A DNA stretch of 64,000 nt, from positions 310,001 to 374,000 of the forward strand of contig JAMSLZ010000007.1 of NCBI GenBank assembly GCA_026027325.1. The letters run 5' to 3'. Positions 1 to 11,619 of this stretch are shown one piece after another (the first letter of the stretch is position 1; each line of letters opens with the position of its first letter). The notes under the pieces were generated by a model that had not been told where the DNA came from, searched no databases, and was given only the letters and a program-made list of their open reading frames with translations. The DNA comes from Actinomucor elegans (Eukaryota > Mucoromycota > Mucoromycetes > Mucorales > Mucoraceae). Both the position numbers and the translations under genes were made by a program.

Positions 1-37
1 TTACCTGTTTAGCTGTATTGGCAGGTGTAGTGTAAAG

Positions 38-1824
38 TGAATTAGGAAGTTGGAAGCGTATTGTACAATTTTCAGTAACAGCTTTATGTAGGCGCATGCT
101 ACAATTTAATCAGGGTAAAAAGACAAATAAGATTCAAGGATTACGTGAACAGGCAGAAAAGACATTCATTGAACAATTGGATATGGCTGTAGAAACCGTT
201 ACCAGCTCAAAATACGTAAACGAATACAAAACAAATCAAGGTGTTTAGCGAAAAAAAAAAAAGAAACATGATACAGAGCAACTTATCGTTTTATTAGATA
301 TCATTGCCTTTTTTGCTGGAAGATGTATTATACAGATCCCTCCAGAGACGGTAAAAAAGATGAAGACTCTTGCTGTTCTTTTAAAGATTTTGACGGCCTG
401 CCTTTTAACAAGTCCTCATACGTTTAATCAAGGTGATATTATTCACAGATTGGAAAATACACCTGCTACTACCAATGAAATCAACCAGTTGATCAATCAG
501 CCCCTATTCAAAGATATTGGCCGTATTTCTCGTGCGATAGCTAAGCTCATCGAAATAATACTCTTGGAACAAGATCAGTCAGCCAATACCACTATTGCTT
601 CTGTATTAGATCGCCTAGTTGGCTTCTCATACAACGTCTATTTCGATTGGGACCGCTATGTCATGGCCACTGCCACAGTCCCAATGACACCCGAGGAATC
701 CAAGAACTATACTGAATTAGAAAAAGCAGTTTGGACCATCTTTAAGAGCTTGACTTTTGCCATGACAGTCATTTTGAAAGCTGTAGCTGTTGATATACCC
801 GACGGCAAAGGTCTCGTTGAGGTGTCTCACGCTGCTCAGGACATCATAGCTATTTACGCCAATTTGAATTATATTACAGAACACTTGGGCGATGGTGCTG
901 GACGTCAAGCATATCAAGATACGCTTACAAACGCAGTAGCTTATCTTTTGCATCAAGATAACCAATGTGAATTGAACAAACTTCTGTCACTGGCATTCAA
1001 GGAATATGGTAAGCTGATTACAAGCAACTGTAGTCGTGTCATTCTAATTCATTCAATTATAATCTAGCACCTTCCAAATTTGTTCATAATGGAAAAGATT
1101 CTGTAGAACTTTTGTCTATGGTCAAACAATCACGTCTTACTTTCTTTACAGACTTGATTGAGCAGGTCATGAAGAATGTCGATGACTCCATACTTGAAAA
1201 TGATATCTTGCCTGTTATTTATCCTATTCTCAAGTGGAAACGTATCGAGAACAAAGATCTTTACGAAAGTGCACATACTGCTGTGATTTCTGCTTTTATC
1301 GCCGAAAAGCCCGTCTCTCGTGAATTAGCTGGTGTCTATTCCAAGATCTTGATTGAGGTAAATCCCCTATACAAAAAAAAAAAAAAAGGCTATACAATAG
1401 GCACAAACTCATCTCATGGACATTTATCTAGAATTTCCCTCAACCAATGAACTTGGATCAGTTTCGCTTTGGTTTCAACACGTTGATCCAGGCACTTTGT
1501 GGCATGGACGATGCTTTAGCTTGGCTCACAGTCAATCAGCTCATCCAAAAGATCAATTCGCTTACGGATGAAAAAGACATCGTGCTTCGTAACGAATATA
1601 TCACTGCTTTAATCGACCTGCTCAAACCTTTGTCATTGGGTCCTTTCTTTCCTTCCATTCTTGATGAAATCAAACGATTGATATTAGCACAAGAAACGCC
1701 TACAATGCAAAAAGCTACCATGAAAATCTTGTTTGAAACTGTTAGCGGGTCTGGCATTTCTGATATGAGAAGAACTGAGGCTGTTGGTTGGTTCTTGGAA
1801 CTAAAACGCGAACTGAAGTTGTAA
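38..1824 (+). CDS. Pex8-like peroxin, 5' partial (tentative)
   Basis: The 3' part of a helical, HEAT-like protein. Supported exons: about 38-215, 249 (or 264)-1008, 1068-1357 and 1432-1824; later introns are GTAAGC..CTAG and GTAAAT..CTAG. An in-frame TAG at 246-248 must be removed by an intron starting GTAAAC at 216 and ending at 248 (33 nt) or 263 (48 nt); both keep frame. Exon sequence upstream of 38 is blocked by a TAA at 33-35, so the gene continues through another intron or off the edge. The phrase LYESAHTAVISAF and the C-terminal layout remind me of fungal peroxin-8 proteins, which help release cargo from Pex5 at the peroxisome. The protein ends LKL, a weak match to the usual SKL-type PTS1 signal of Pex8. 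Function is from remembered similarity only; the gene itself is well supported. Confidence 0.6.
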
Positions 1825-1920
1825 GCAAATAAAGAAATAAAAGCGCTGGTGGTTTATTATCACTATAGAAAAAAAGTAAACTGTATATCTTGATAGTTGT
1901 TGTAGTGGTGGTTGTGGTGT

Positions 1921-2034
1921 TTATGAAGTTTTGGATTTGCCATTGATAGAGATGTAATGATACGCGACAATCAAGACCATGGTCACGACACCGAGAGTAT
2001 TTGCAATAAATGTTAGCTGGGTATCTGAAATCAT
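1921..2034 (-). CDS. OST4: OST4, oligosaccharyltransferase subunit 4 (37 aa)
   Basis: A 38-codon open frame on the minus strand encodes a 37-residue protein beginning MISDTQLTFIANTLGVV. Ost4 in yeast and animals is a 36-37 residue protein that also begins MI(S/T)D.QL and has one membrane helix ending in YH. Here the helix is about residues 8-27, followed by a short polar tail with two lysines. Ost4 is an ER membrane microprotein that stabilises the Stt3 complex for N-glycosylation. Length, start and motif all fit, so identification is strong. It lies tail-to-tail with the Pex8-like gene, stops only 97 bp apart. Confidence 0.93.
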   Translation of the reverse strand: MISDTQLTFIANTLGVVTMVLIVAYHYISINGKSKTS

Positions 2035-2045
2035 GATAACTTCTA

Positions 2046-2084
2046 CTGAAATGTAGACAAAGGTTAATATCTGCATTAGCTTAC
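2046..2084 (-). other. Candidate 5'-leader intron of OST4
   Basis: Eleven bases upstream of the OST4 start, minus-strand sequence runs GTAAGC...TATTAACC...TTTCAG, 39 nt. It has a good donor, a branch-like TTAAC and a pyrimidine-rich acceptor. Splicing does not extend the coding frame because TAG follows the acceptor, so it would be a leader intron. Inferred from motifs only. Confidence 0.4.
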
Positions 2085-3368
2085 GTTAGATGAGGGCATA
2101 ATCTTACTTCTTTGCTTGTTGATGTGAAAGATGAAGTTAATACAAAGAGATAATTTTGACCAATTCAAGCGCGGTACGTCGGATAGGATAATTATTATTG
2201 CCTGGTAATGGATTGATTTTATTGGTCAAAGAATGGTTATCGAAATCCCCCAAGGATGAGCTTGATAAAATTGCTTAAATTGCAAACCCTTTCCCTGTAT
2301 TTGCTATGAGTCCAGATACGGTTTTTAAATATGGGAAATATACTGTACATATAAGCTCTTTTCTTATAAGATACCATTGGAACCATATAATCATCCATTA
2401 AAGCGCCAAGTAATTCAATGTTAAGCTGTTTGTAACTTTTTACAGCAAAAATATGTTCATTTATTATTTACAAGAGGTATACCGCCTGAAAGAGAAATGT
2501 TTTTGTACAGGTTATATTAAATATAAAATTACACATTTGTGTATGGTGTCTTTTACAGTATTCTTTGATCGATTCTTGAAAATCGAAGCTTAAAAAATTG
2601 GTTTTAAAACGTTAATCATCAAAAGAAATCTCAATCGATCTTGGTTTGACGTTGCAAATAACTAGATTTGCTCCTTTGCATTGATCAGATATTGCATATA
2701 TTGATTTATAACCTTCATGAGACAAATAGGTGTTATTTCTCTTCAATTGTACAAAGAAGAATATTATGCTATTAACTACATTAAGATAGAAAAAAAAAAC
2801 CTTTTAATAAGACATTATAGATAGCACGTTCACGGCTGCATCGCGTATACATACTATACTTTAAAAGAATAGTTAGTTAAACATCATTTACATCTACTCT
2901 TTTAAAAACATGATTTGCTTGTCGCATCTGATTACTTGGTCAATTATTTTTATATTAGTCAGATGCAACATTTGACTGAGATTGATCAAGGAATCTAAAT
3001 AACATTGATACTTTAGGTCACATATAATGTATGCCATTCATAACTATTGTTAAATTCAACCTTTTTATTGAACCTTGCATACACACAATAGCGTTTCAAA
3101 CTCAATCTACCCGCTACAGATATAAGGTTTGTACATCTACGTACCACCCAAACATAAGATGGTGACCCTTTAAACCTATCCCAGCTCTCCTATCACATTA
3201 AACTTTATATGCACCTCGTCTAATAATATATATTTGTATTGTCAATTGATTAACAATAGGAAGTAATGTTGTTTCGTTTAGAATAATAATAGTATGGCAG
3301 TATTGACATTATCACTATCGATTTGTTTAATAAAGTAGCTCAATTCTTAGAAAACAAAAGATAGTTCT
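2085..3368. other. Intergenic, AT-rich, one repeat end
   Basis: No convincing open frame or RNA gene. It holds the OST4 upstream region and one copy of a dispersed inverted-repeat end (2960-2998). Confidence 0.6.
2960..2998 (+). repeat. Family A repeat end, solo copy
   Basis: CAGATGCAACATTTGACTGA followed by GATTGATCAAGGAATCTAA. It closely matches the reverse complement of the right end of the element at 15340-15981 and, less closely, that element's left end. No partner end was recognised nearby, so it looks like a solo or truncated copy. Confidence 0.6.
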
Positions 3369-4097
3369 TTATTGAGACAAGTGAGACATAATAAGAGCAA
3401 TTTCGGGTGCACTCCTTACTTCACCGTTACCAGCAGCTACAGCAGCCACAACTACTTCTGCTACCATGGAGATAGTGAAAGGGCCTTTGTAAAGAAATTG
3501 TTCACCGGTAATCAGTATTTGATTTCCTATGTTCAAAGACTTTGTATTTGTGCTAGTAATCTGCAAGAGGGTCTGTAAGCCAAATCTATCATTCAGCAAA
3601 AGAGGGTCCATTCGGGATGTCAACCCCAAAGTGACACCAACGGCAAACCCTGAATAGCCGCTCACTCGGGTAAGCTCCGACACGAATTGTAACGTAGCCT
3701 CATTGCCAAAAGGATGTTGGAATATATACTGGTTGAAACTAAGCAGTGATTCAACGGTTTTATAAGAAATGCGATCTATCGATAGGATCTCTGCTGCCCT
3801 AGCAGCAACGGGGTGACCTTTACCAACCAAAAGTTCAAAGAGTGCCTTAAGCACGCTATTTACGGTTGCATCAGCCTTGTTTCCTTCGAAGAATGCAAGA
3901 TTGAGAGCCCTTTTGTCAGGGAAATCGCGCTTGGTCACATCATTGATTGGTTGAACTCCATAGTTTCGCGTTTGAAGGGCACTCGAAAACTTCTTTTCAA
4001 TTAAATTGCCTTTGTACTCGTACCTTGTCGGAGACGCACCTGTAAAGCAAAAGAGAGTGATAGATACCAGGCACCAGATAGCCAAAAACTTGTACAT
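3369..4097 (-). CDS. Secreted protein of unknown function (242 aa)
   Basis: Single-exon frame with a clear signal peptide: MYKFLAIWCLVSITLFCFTG followed by a small-residue site (A-S). Two dibasic sites at about residues 55-65 (TKRD and DKRA) could be cut by a Kex2-type protease, releasing a mature chain starting near ALNLAFFEG. The rest is helical with no cysteine cluster, no catalytic motif I recognise, and a hydrophobic Val/Ala stretch (VAEVVVAAVAA) near the C-terminus. A TATA-like box sits 51-57 bp upstream of the ATG. I do not recognise the family; it could be a lineage-specific cell-wall or secreted protein. Confidence 0.72.
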   Translation of the reverse strand: MYKFLAIWCLVSITLFCFTGASPTRYEYKGNLIEKKFSSALQTRNYGVQPINDVTKRDFPDKRALNLAFFEGNKADATVNSVLKALFELLVGKGHPVAARAAEILSIDRISYKTVESLLSFNQYIFQHPFGNEATLQFVSELTRVSGYSGFAVGVTLGLTSRMDPLLLNDRFGLQTLLQITSTNTKSLNIGNQILITGEQFLYKGPFTISMVAEVVVAAVAAGNGEVRSAPEIALIMSHLSQ

Positions 4098-4147
4098 GAC
4101 TTGCCTTTATTATTATTTTTTTAAAAAAAAAAATTTCAAGTGACCCA

Positions 4148-4154
4148 TTATATA
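4148..4154 (-). promoter_or_regulatory. TATA-like box for secreted-protein gene
   Basis: Minus-strand TATATAA lies 51-57 bp upstream of the ATG at 4097, a plausible distance for a fungal core promoter. Confidence 0.4.
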
Positions 4155-6568
4155 TGTATAGCATTTTCCTCCTTCTGCTTACCACCTAAAGATAACCCTT
4201 GGTCAAAAAATTATTCCTATAGATAATTCTCTTGACAAACGCCAATATGCAGTACTATACTACCAGTTAGGTCCTTTTGAAGGTAGAGACTAGTGTGCAT
4301 TTCCTTTGGATTATCTGTGAATAAGGGAAATGAAACACTTTTCAAACTACAGATGTCTAGATACTCAAACAAAACAATACATAATCTATTATATTACCAT
4401 AGCTACTGCTAAATGGAAAATGATACTTGGAACTTGTCAGAATAACACACCTTATCTACATGTATGTAAAAAGAGGAGTTGGCGTGCATTGCAAAATGGT
4501 TAAAAACCAGAAATAGAGTTGGTTCTGTGCATAACAATCGATTTATTGTACTTAGAAGGAAACTTGATATGTTGAGCACTGTATCACTTAATTGTTCTAC
4601 TGTGCAAAGTAAATCGGATCATAACAATTCAAAAGAGATTCGATGTGTTTTGAAATGCAGCACTCGGACAAATATCTTATCATTGCGTTAATTTGACTGT
4701 CAGGTACAACAGTTTAATCTTTTATTTCGAAAAAAAAAAGATCTACAAAAACTTGCATATCCATGCCACTAAAGATTATCGAGGTTTACTTGTTGTTTCT
4801 CTCTAATGCATCATATCTACTGTAAATAAACATTCTTTTAGTTACATCGCATACCTGCGCCTTTGAGTTGTATACATACATATTACTGTATGGATAGTTG
4901 AACCCCTAGTTGCCTTTATTTTCCCATTGCTCTTTGCGGTATACATCAATAATACTGTTTATCGACCAGATGTTTATTTAACCTCGATATAATAGTAGAA
5001 TGCCATCTGTTGAATAGCATTTCCAATATCGGGACTAGATTTATTTCTTAAAACTAGCATCTATTCGATAAAAGTGAACTTTAGTGAAGCATCGATCATC
5101 GGTCATTTCTGATCTATCACTTGATGCCTTTCAACCAAAGAATTATAACATAGATATACTTTTACATTACTCGTTGTTAATGATTGATGTAAACAGGGCG
5201 TTTCACATCCAAAGGGTGAATCTGTTTGGGAGCTAGGCTTTCCTATCCTGTATCTTACTGTAAGATACTTCAATGATCTCATAGCATTTCTATACAGTAT
5301 CAATGCTATTACTTATATTGTTATGTTGATTCCATTGGTAAACGAAGTGAACATCAATTTGATCATCATGATGAATATAGAAGGGGCTATAAAAATATCT
5401 GGAATTATAAACCATATACAGGCCAATAACAAGCTAAAATAGATATTTAAATTGCGGGAAACATGTAGATAAAAACGTATTCTATTTAGTTAGTACGCTG
5501 ATACGAGTTTGAATTAATTAGAGCAAATGACAAAGTCTCGAAAATTTATATGGTTTTTAACCCCTAGAGCAATACTTTTTTCTTTTAGTTTTTTTTCGGT
5601 ACTTGTATTATTCTATAGAGCCTTTAATTGTTTACATTCAGTGCTTACTTAGAACAGTGACTCGATTTTTAGGCATAGAATTAGCATTTCTAGACCCAAA
5701 AATCAATTAACCTATAATTACAATTAGTAAGCGAATAGTAAAACAGTGGTCCAGACCATAGAAAACTTTGAACTGATATATAGTGTTTGATTGTGCCTAC
5801 TGTTATCCTCGCCAGTACCAAGTTGTCTCTTGAACGACATAAAACCGAAGATGTACTAGTCTAGAGTTTATAAAACCTTTTCTAGTTACCTCTTTTAGCT
5901 GCCATTAACTTGGCATATCTATCTTCCTGTCATGTTATGTTTCGTTTTTTTTTATTATTATCAATATTCCTATTATTGAATTGTTGGGCATTTCTATCAG
6001 GTCTTTGAACCTATAAACGCGGGCAACAAATAAAAACCCAAATCATATAACTTAAAATTGAATTAAATTCTTTGCAATATTGGCCAGTTGTACAAAGAGC
6101 AACCATGCGTTTATACTTTCTTTCTTTATAGTACGATTTCATGTTTTCGATCTATATTAGTGCTCAATTCCTAGGCCTAAACTTATAATAATCATAAATT
6201 AGAAAATTGGTATAACGCGGCATATACAAGTTGTGAAGGATGTGAAAGTTTATTAAACAACATCAATAAAATGCCTTTGCATTGACGAACCTTCTGGAAT
6301 TTCTCAGTAACAAGACATTGAAAGGATTACGATATAATTTTTTCTCAACATCGTCCAGCCAGGTTCAATGAAGTATAGTTGTCAAAGGGTTTTTGAATAG
6401 TTTACGAAGTATCGGGTTAATGAGTTACAATTTAAATAAAGAATGCTGTCAACCCGATTGGTTTGATTGAGGAAATTGTAGTTAAACTCATAGGCTATAG
6501 TGAATACCACAAAACGTACAAATTAAAAGAAGCAATCGCAATAAATTCTTAATAGCAATGCTCACGGT

Positions 6569-6946
6569 TCAATGGAAGAGTACACCTGGCATTATTAAGA
6601 AACATATTGAATACAATGAAGGTTTTTGTAAGCCTGTGGAGTCATAATATACAATGTTATGCGGCTCTTTTAATGGAATTGAAAACATCATCAACTTTAA
6701 TTCTTTTATCAACATACTGCAAAGCTTTGATGGACTACTACTTTTCATATAAGCCAAATTGATAGAAAGAATTGGAAGATTATAAGACGCAACAGCTCTA
6801 GTTCGAGAAGCAGATTTGGGAGGCTGAGAGTTATATGGAATATATAAGTTGATTTCTACTACAAAAGGGACTATAGCAATTCGATCACGCTGAACGTGCG
6901 GTTTGTTTATTAATGTAAAAGAAAGACCAAGATCTCTATATTGCAC
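6569..6946 (-). pseudogene. Decayed ORF of a repeated family (family C)
   Basis: 125-codon frame containing FTLINKPHVQRDRIAIVPF followed by VVEINLYIP. The same protein phrase can be read, interrupted by a stop and a frameshift, from minus-strand sequence at 31442-31549 (INKPHI, stop, HDRTGIVPF), and a shorter FTLIN phrase at 41875-41930. Conservation in the amino-acid frame suggests an old coding repeat, perhaps from a transposable element. I do not recognise a transposase or polymerase motif. Confidence 0.45.
6823..6928 (-). repeat. Family C repeat copy 1
   Basis: About 105 bp that aligns by eye to 31442-31549, beginning GCTGAGAGTTATATG and ending in GTTTGTTTATTAATGT. Mismatches are scattered and the best copy keeps an open frame. 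Confidence 0.6.
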
Positions 6947-7594
6947 AGCTTGAGATCTATTAAATATTGTATTATTATTGAATGCCAGATTAGATGAGCT
7001 GAGATCTTAAATATGTGTAGTGCTTTGTATCTTAATACCGCATAGTATCATCCAGATACATGCTCACTCTAAAGATTGTATGTTAATTACCTCCCAAAAC
7101 CGTCAGAGGCATACAATTAGCAACTCAAGGAATCAGCCGAGTGAAAAAAGCGAGTATTAAGGCGTCACAAAAGTTCTCTTCAAAGTAGACGTTAGTGTCA
7201 ATATTCCTCATAAACATTTACTACTTAATATAAATAAGTATGTTTTAGTTGCAAGTTTATATGAATCCTTTTTTTTTTGGTCTTGCTTTTAAAGTCTTTA
7301 TTCTTACTACTGCTTATGGATGATTCTTTACATATTTGCCAGTGTTTCAAGTGCGCAACTTAATAGTCTTAATGTCCTCGAATTTTATAGAATTGAATAG
7401 GCAAAATTATTACTAATATCTATTCATATAGCAGTAGTTATTATTATTATCAAGTGCCATCGCTGACGTTATTTTTTTCTATATAAGTTTGCCACAAGCC
7501 TTAGTGAATCCACCGAAAATTATTTTCAAGAAATCTAGTCAATTATTGACTCTTCATTTGGGATTACGGTACCATTAATTAAACTCGTTGAGAA

Positions 7595-7885
7595 ATGAAG
7601 GATGTAGATGTTCCAATGGAAACAGTACTTGATTCTTTAAAATTTTAGATGAAAGAAAAAGCATTACAATTGTCTGTAGATGGAAGATTTAATTCAATGC
7701 CTGAGTTGTATGATACATCATGTTGCAAGAAAATATATAAATGTTTTGCTGAAAAGACTCAAATTGAAACTTTTTCGAAAAAGGTACCAACAAAGTCAAT
7801 TGTAAGGTATCTCAATTGTAAGAAAAGCATAAGTAGCATTTTCTCGATATTTTTGGCAAGAGTCTTCAAGCAAGGTAAGATGTAG
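7595..7885 (+). pseudogene. Decayed ORF with in-frame stop
   Basis: One frame runs from ATG at 7595 through a TAG at 7646-7648 and on to 7885, reading MKDVDVPMETVLDSLKF, stop, then a Lys/Cys-rich segment. The two halves share the frame, which suggests a single ancestral coding segment. Function unknown; could also be chance. Confidence 0.25.
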
Positions 7886-9030
7886 TCGACAGTTTGACGC
7901 AAGTCTCTGAAGCATTTAATCTAAAAAATGCTGTAGTTAGTGATTTCATTTGGTATAATTACAATTTGACCATAAAAAGAATCACGCTTCATCCTTCTAA
8001 AAGAAATATATAGCCTTGAAACTCTTGAAGAACGCTTTAATTGGATGGTATCCATGCTGAAAGCTGTACTTATGTCGATGAAGCTGCATTTTACTAGAAT
8101 CACAACATCTAATCAATATTTGATAAGCAGGAACTATTAACCAGCCGAAATACCCTGACGTAGGTTAGCCTGATTTTATCGCCCCGATTTTGATAGATAG
8201 ATTAGATATGCAATTCATATTACTCTAAAAAAAGTGTTTTTGAATGGGGAATTGTACTAGGCCAACCTTATTCAACGAGAAGGCCAGTTCGGTATATAGG
8301 CTCATTAAGATTCACAGTATAAGGTGATACAGCAATTATTTCTTCTTAATCTAGGTATTTTGTAACCTTGTTCAACTACCCATGTTCAATTGACTATCCA
8401 AAAGCCAAGAACAAAGAATCGATAGTAAAAGATGGAGTTTCAAAAAGAATGTGCGCCGTGGCCATGCGTAAAAAGTAATTTAAGATGCATATGCGGCAAT
8501 TACCTGCACCAAGATGTATGTTTTCCCACTTGTGCCATGGAAAGGAAGCCGGGATTACATAACTATGGATTTTCGTTGATCTACATATAGGAAATGCAGT
8601 TAAATAAGCGTGTGTATGATCCTTTTTAACCAAACTTGAAACGCTTAGGTAAATAAGAAGCTAAATCCCATTTATACACAATGTATAAACTTAATATCGA
8701 TCAATAGTGGCTGTGTGTTCTAGGCAAAACATTTGGAAAAACCCTTAACTTTTTTTGTTGTTGTTGTTGTGCAATATATCAAGTTACACGCGAAACGAAG
8801 CGCTTTGAACATTCTTTCTAATGAATTATTTTACTTCTTTACAAACATTGGACAACTTGTAAAGGTAACCCTTAGTGAAACACTGCACGTGAACTTGAAG
8901 ATATACAACTGAGAACAAAATGCAGTGCATATCTCAAACGCTTGGGATCCTTCTCGCGTTGCGAAGGTAGCACAGTACATTGTACGAGCGCACTATAGAG
9001 ACAAATAAGCTTTTTTATATTTTAAAAATC

Positions 9031-9117
9031 AGTTTTTTTTTTTCTTTTCTCTTTGGGTTAACACTAAGGTAGGCTTCTTTTTTTCTTCTCTCTTTTTTTT
9101 TTCCTTCGTTTTTTTTT
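9031..9117 (+). promoter_or_regulatory. Pyrimidine-rich tract upstream of RhoGEF
   Basis: Long C/T-rich, T-dominated stretch ending about 20 bp before the ATG at 9140, typical of fungal core promoters and transcription start regions. Confidence 0.4.
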
Positions 9118-9139
9118 AAACTAAGGAGCTTATACCCAA

Positions 9140-10985
9140 ATGACATTTCCTAGTTTTAATAGTAGTATCCTTTCATCCGCACGACCACAAAGAAAAAGCA
9201 ATAAATCTTCATCTATATCTTCCATGACGCTCAGTCCCCGAAGTAGTATTACTAGTACCAGTACGAGTAAATACACCAGCGGATTAACAACTACCTCGAC
9301 TTATTCTTCCATTGACGAACATCAGAGTCAGATATCTACATCTAATTCTTCCGCTATTGATTTTCTCAGTCATTCAATCGATGATTTTGGTATCGTAGAC
9401 GACTACGATGATATAGATGGCGGCATCATTGGTAGGATTACGGTATAAAAAAGATGATATGAATTCTAACACAGTTCACACAGACCACGAGAATATGCAT
9501 CGGAGCCGAGAAACATTGATAGAAATGTTGTTATCCTCAGAACAAGCTTACATTGAATCATTGGAATTGGTGATGCGGCTATTCTTAATACCTTTAAGAA
9601 AAGACGCGTCTCATAGCTCATTTAACTTTCTTGGAATGAAGAAAATGGTATGTACTGAGCGCGAGTTTCGCTGGTTGTTTGGTAACTTTGAAGAATTGGT
9701 GCATGTTCATCGATTGACTCTAAAAAGCTTGCAAGAAAGGTTTGAATAGAAAGCAGATCTTTTTAATGATTTATATAATAACTTGATTCCATAGGTTACG
9801 CATCTGGGGACCAACCCAGATCTTGTCTGATGTATTTCAAGCCTGGGTAACTATACAGAGCAGTAACATACATCGTTCTATGTTGCTCACCATTTTATAG
9901 TTTCCAAACCTTGAATGCTACAAAGTCTATTTAAACAATTACGCTGTTTCGCTCACTACCTATGAAAGACTCACAAGATATCAACCATTTAAAAAATTTA
10001 TTGATGTATGGAATCTTTCCATTTTGTAAAAATTCCAGCTAAAAGATTTAATTTAGACGGCCCACAAAGATAAATCTCTGAAAGGAGCTTGCTTATTATC
10101 GTTAATTCAGTTACCCATTGGCTGTATTGATCGATACGTAGATGCAATGACAAAGCTAGCCGACTTGACACCTTCTATGCATCCAGACCACACTGGATTA
10201 CACAAAGCTAAATTATGGATACAACAATTCCAACGTAGTATTCAAGAAAAGTAAGTGTATTTTACACTTAATATTCTATTGCTAACGCATTGCGAATATA
10301 TAGATTGATCGATGCAGATAATGTAGATCAAGTCTTGATGATACACCGCGCCCTGGTTGGTGCGCCCTTTAGTGTAAGAGCTGAACGACGTCTGGTGATG
10401 CAAGGGCAACTATCGCGTGTAGTGCTGAACACAAGATCTATGGGGGAAGAACGGCTCTACATGCTCTTTACTGACCTTTTAGTCTTTGTCAAACCCAAAA
10501 TTGAAGGAAAAGTAACACGATTGCAATACAAGGGTCACTTGGCTTTGGAAAGAACCCGAGTACGAGCTCTATCAAAAGAGGAAGCAGGTGGTATTGCTCA
10601 CTGTATTGAGCTTGTATCTTCCTTTTCCGGTGTCGATAATCTCAATACTACTTTTATTGCTGCCCCAACTGTTCATATTCTCTATGTCGGCTCTGACAAA
10701 GAAAGAGAGGAATGGTTATCAAAACTGGAATCAGTCATTGAAAACTTGGATAGAATAGCTGCAGCCAAGCATGGTAAAGCAATGCAGTTTTCTCAGTAAT
10801 ACAAAAAAAAAATGCTAATGTATTTTATTTATATAGCTCATGCCACTCGTCGTATGATGCAAAGTAGAGCGCAAAGAGGAAGTACATCAGATAACAATAA
10901 CTCGATCACAACTCCTACAAGCTCAACAGTTTCTTCTCTTGAAGAAGTATCATCAAAGGAATCTGCTTCTTATACCAACCAGTAA
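9140..10985 (+). CDS. Rho guanine nucleotide exchange factor, DH-PH (508 aa)
   Basis: Seven exons: 9140-9431, 9475-9739, 9795-9846, 9901-10005, 10057-10250, 10304-10773, 10837-10985 (1527 nt). Residues 1-95 are Ser/Thr-rich and low complexity. A DbI-homology domain spans about 110-330: it opens with RETLIEMLLSSEQAYIESL, continues through YKVYLNNYAVSLTTYERL, and includes the conserved late helix KGACLLSLIQLPIGCIDRY. A PH domain follows at about 345-465 (LVMQGQLSRVV ... ERLYMLFTDLLVFVK ... EREEWLSKLESVI). The C-terminus is Ser/Thr-rich. DH-PH proteins load GTP on Rho-type GTPases at the cell cortex. No DEP or CNH domain is present, unlike the larger exchange factor at 51405-55754, so it is a different subfamily. 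Confidence 0.9.
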
Positions 10986-11619
10986 AACTTCTATTTATGA
11001 TTTAATTTATGTAATACTATTTTACGCATATATCTCACCATCATTTCATTCATTCATTCCTATTATCTTGCTGTATATTTCTTTTACTATTTAAATATAT
11101 TGATCAAATATACGTATATATAATAAATAAAAGTATATTTATCTTTAAACTTGTATACCTGTATTTTGAAACCAATTTCATTTACCTTTTCTATATTGTG
11201 TTCATCTCCCGGGCGGTTGACGAACTCGTTGTGGTTGATAGAGATGTCTCACAACAGATACTACTTTAAACTTTGCTTATCAGTATTTATCAACTTCCAA
11301 TAGGTAGTTATGATGGCTCACTATTATCAAAAATAACTCATATAAAAGAGCTTATTCTTTTCCAACTATTTCTCCGGAATCAAATGCTATCTTGATCCAT
11401 TTACTGATCCAAGTAAGATTCTGTGTTATGGAGACGGTGGGTTTATTCAATCTCCGTCAACCAACAAAAGCAACGATCCGTAGCACATAAAGCAACACAC
11501 ACTGAAACATTTGAGTAACATAAAGCGTCTTTATTTAAGAGGAGGATGATTATGATTAAGTATTGCTACCAACTTCCGAGTATTTTTTTTCTAATATTTT
11601 TGGTATATGATCTTTTTTT
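10986..11619. other. Convergent 3' intergenic region
   Basis: AT-rich spacer between two convergent genes. No open frame or RNA gene seen. Confidence 0.6.

Larger units (their letters stand above)
4186..9030. other. Gene-poor AT-rich region with decayed ORFs
   Basis: About 4.8 kb without a supported gene. Open frames here are short, low in typical coding composition and mostly start at chance methionines. Two look like remnants of repeated coding sequence (6569-6946 minus and 7595-7885 plus). A small perfect hairpin (8-bp arms, 3-nt loop) lies at 5250-5268. No tRNA-like T-arm sequence was seen. Confidence 0.6.

Noticed and set aside
4479..5303. Small frames at 4479-4691 and 5103-5303
   Set aside because: Short, no homology recognised, chance methionines in AT-rich DNA.
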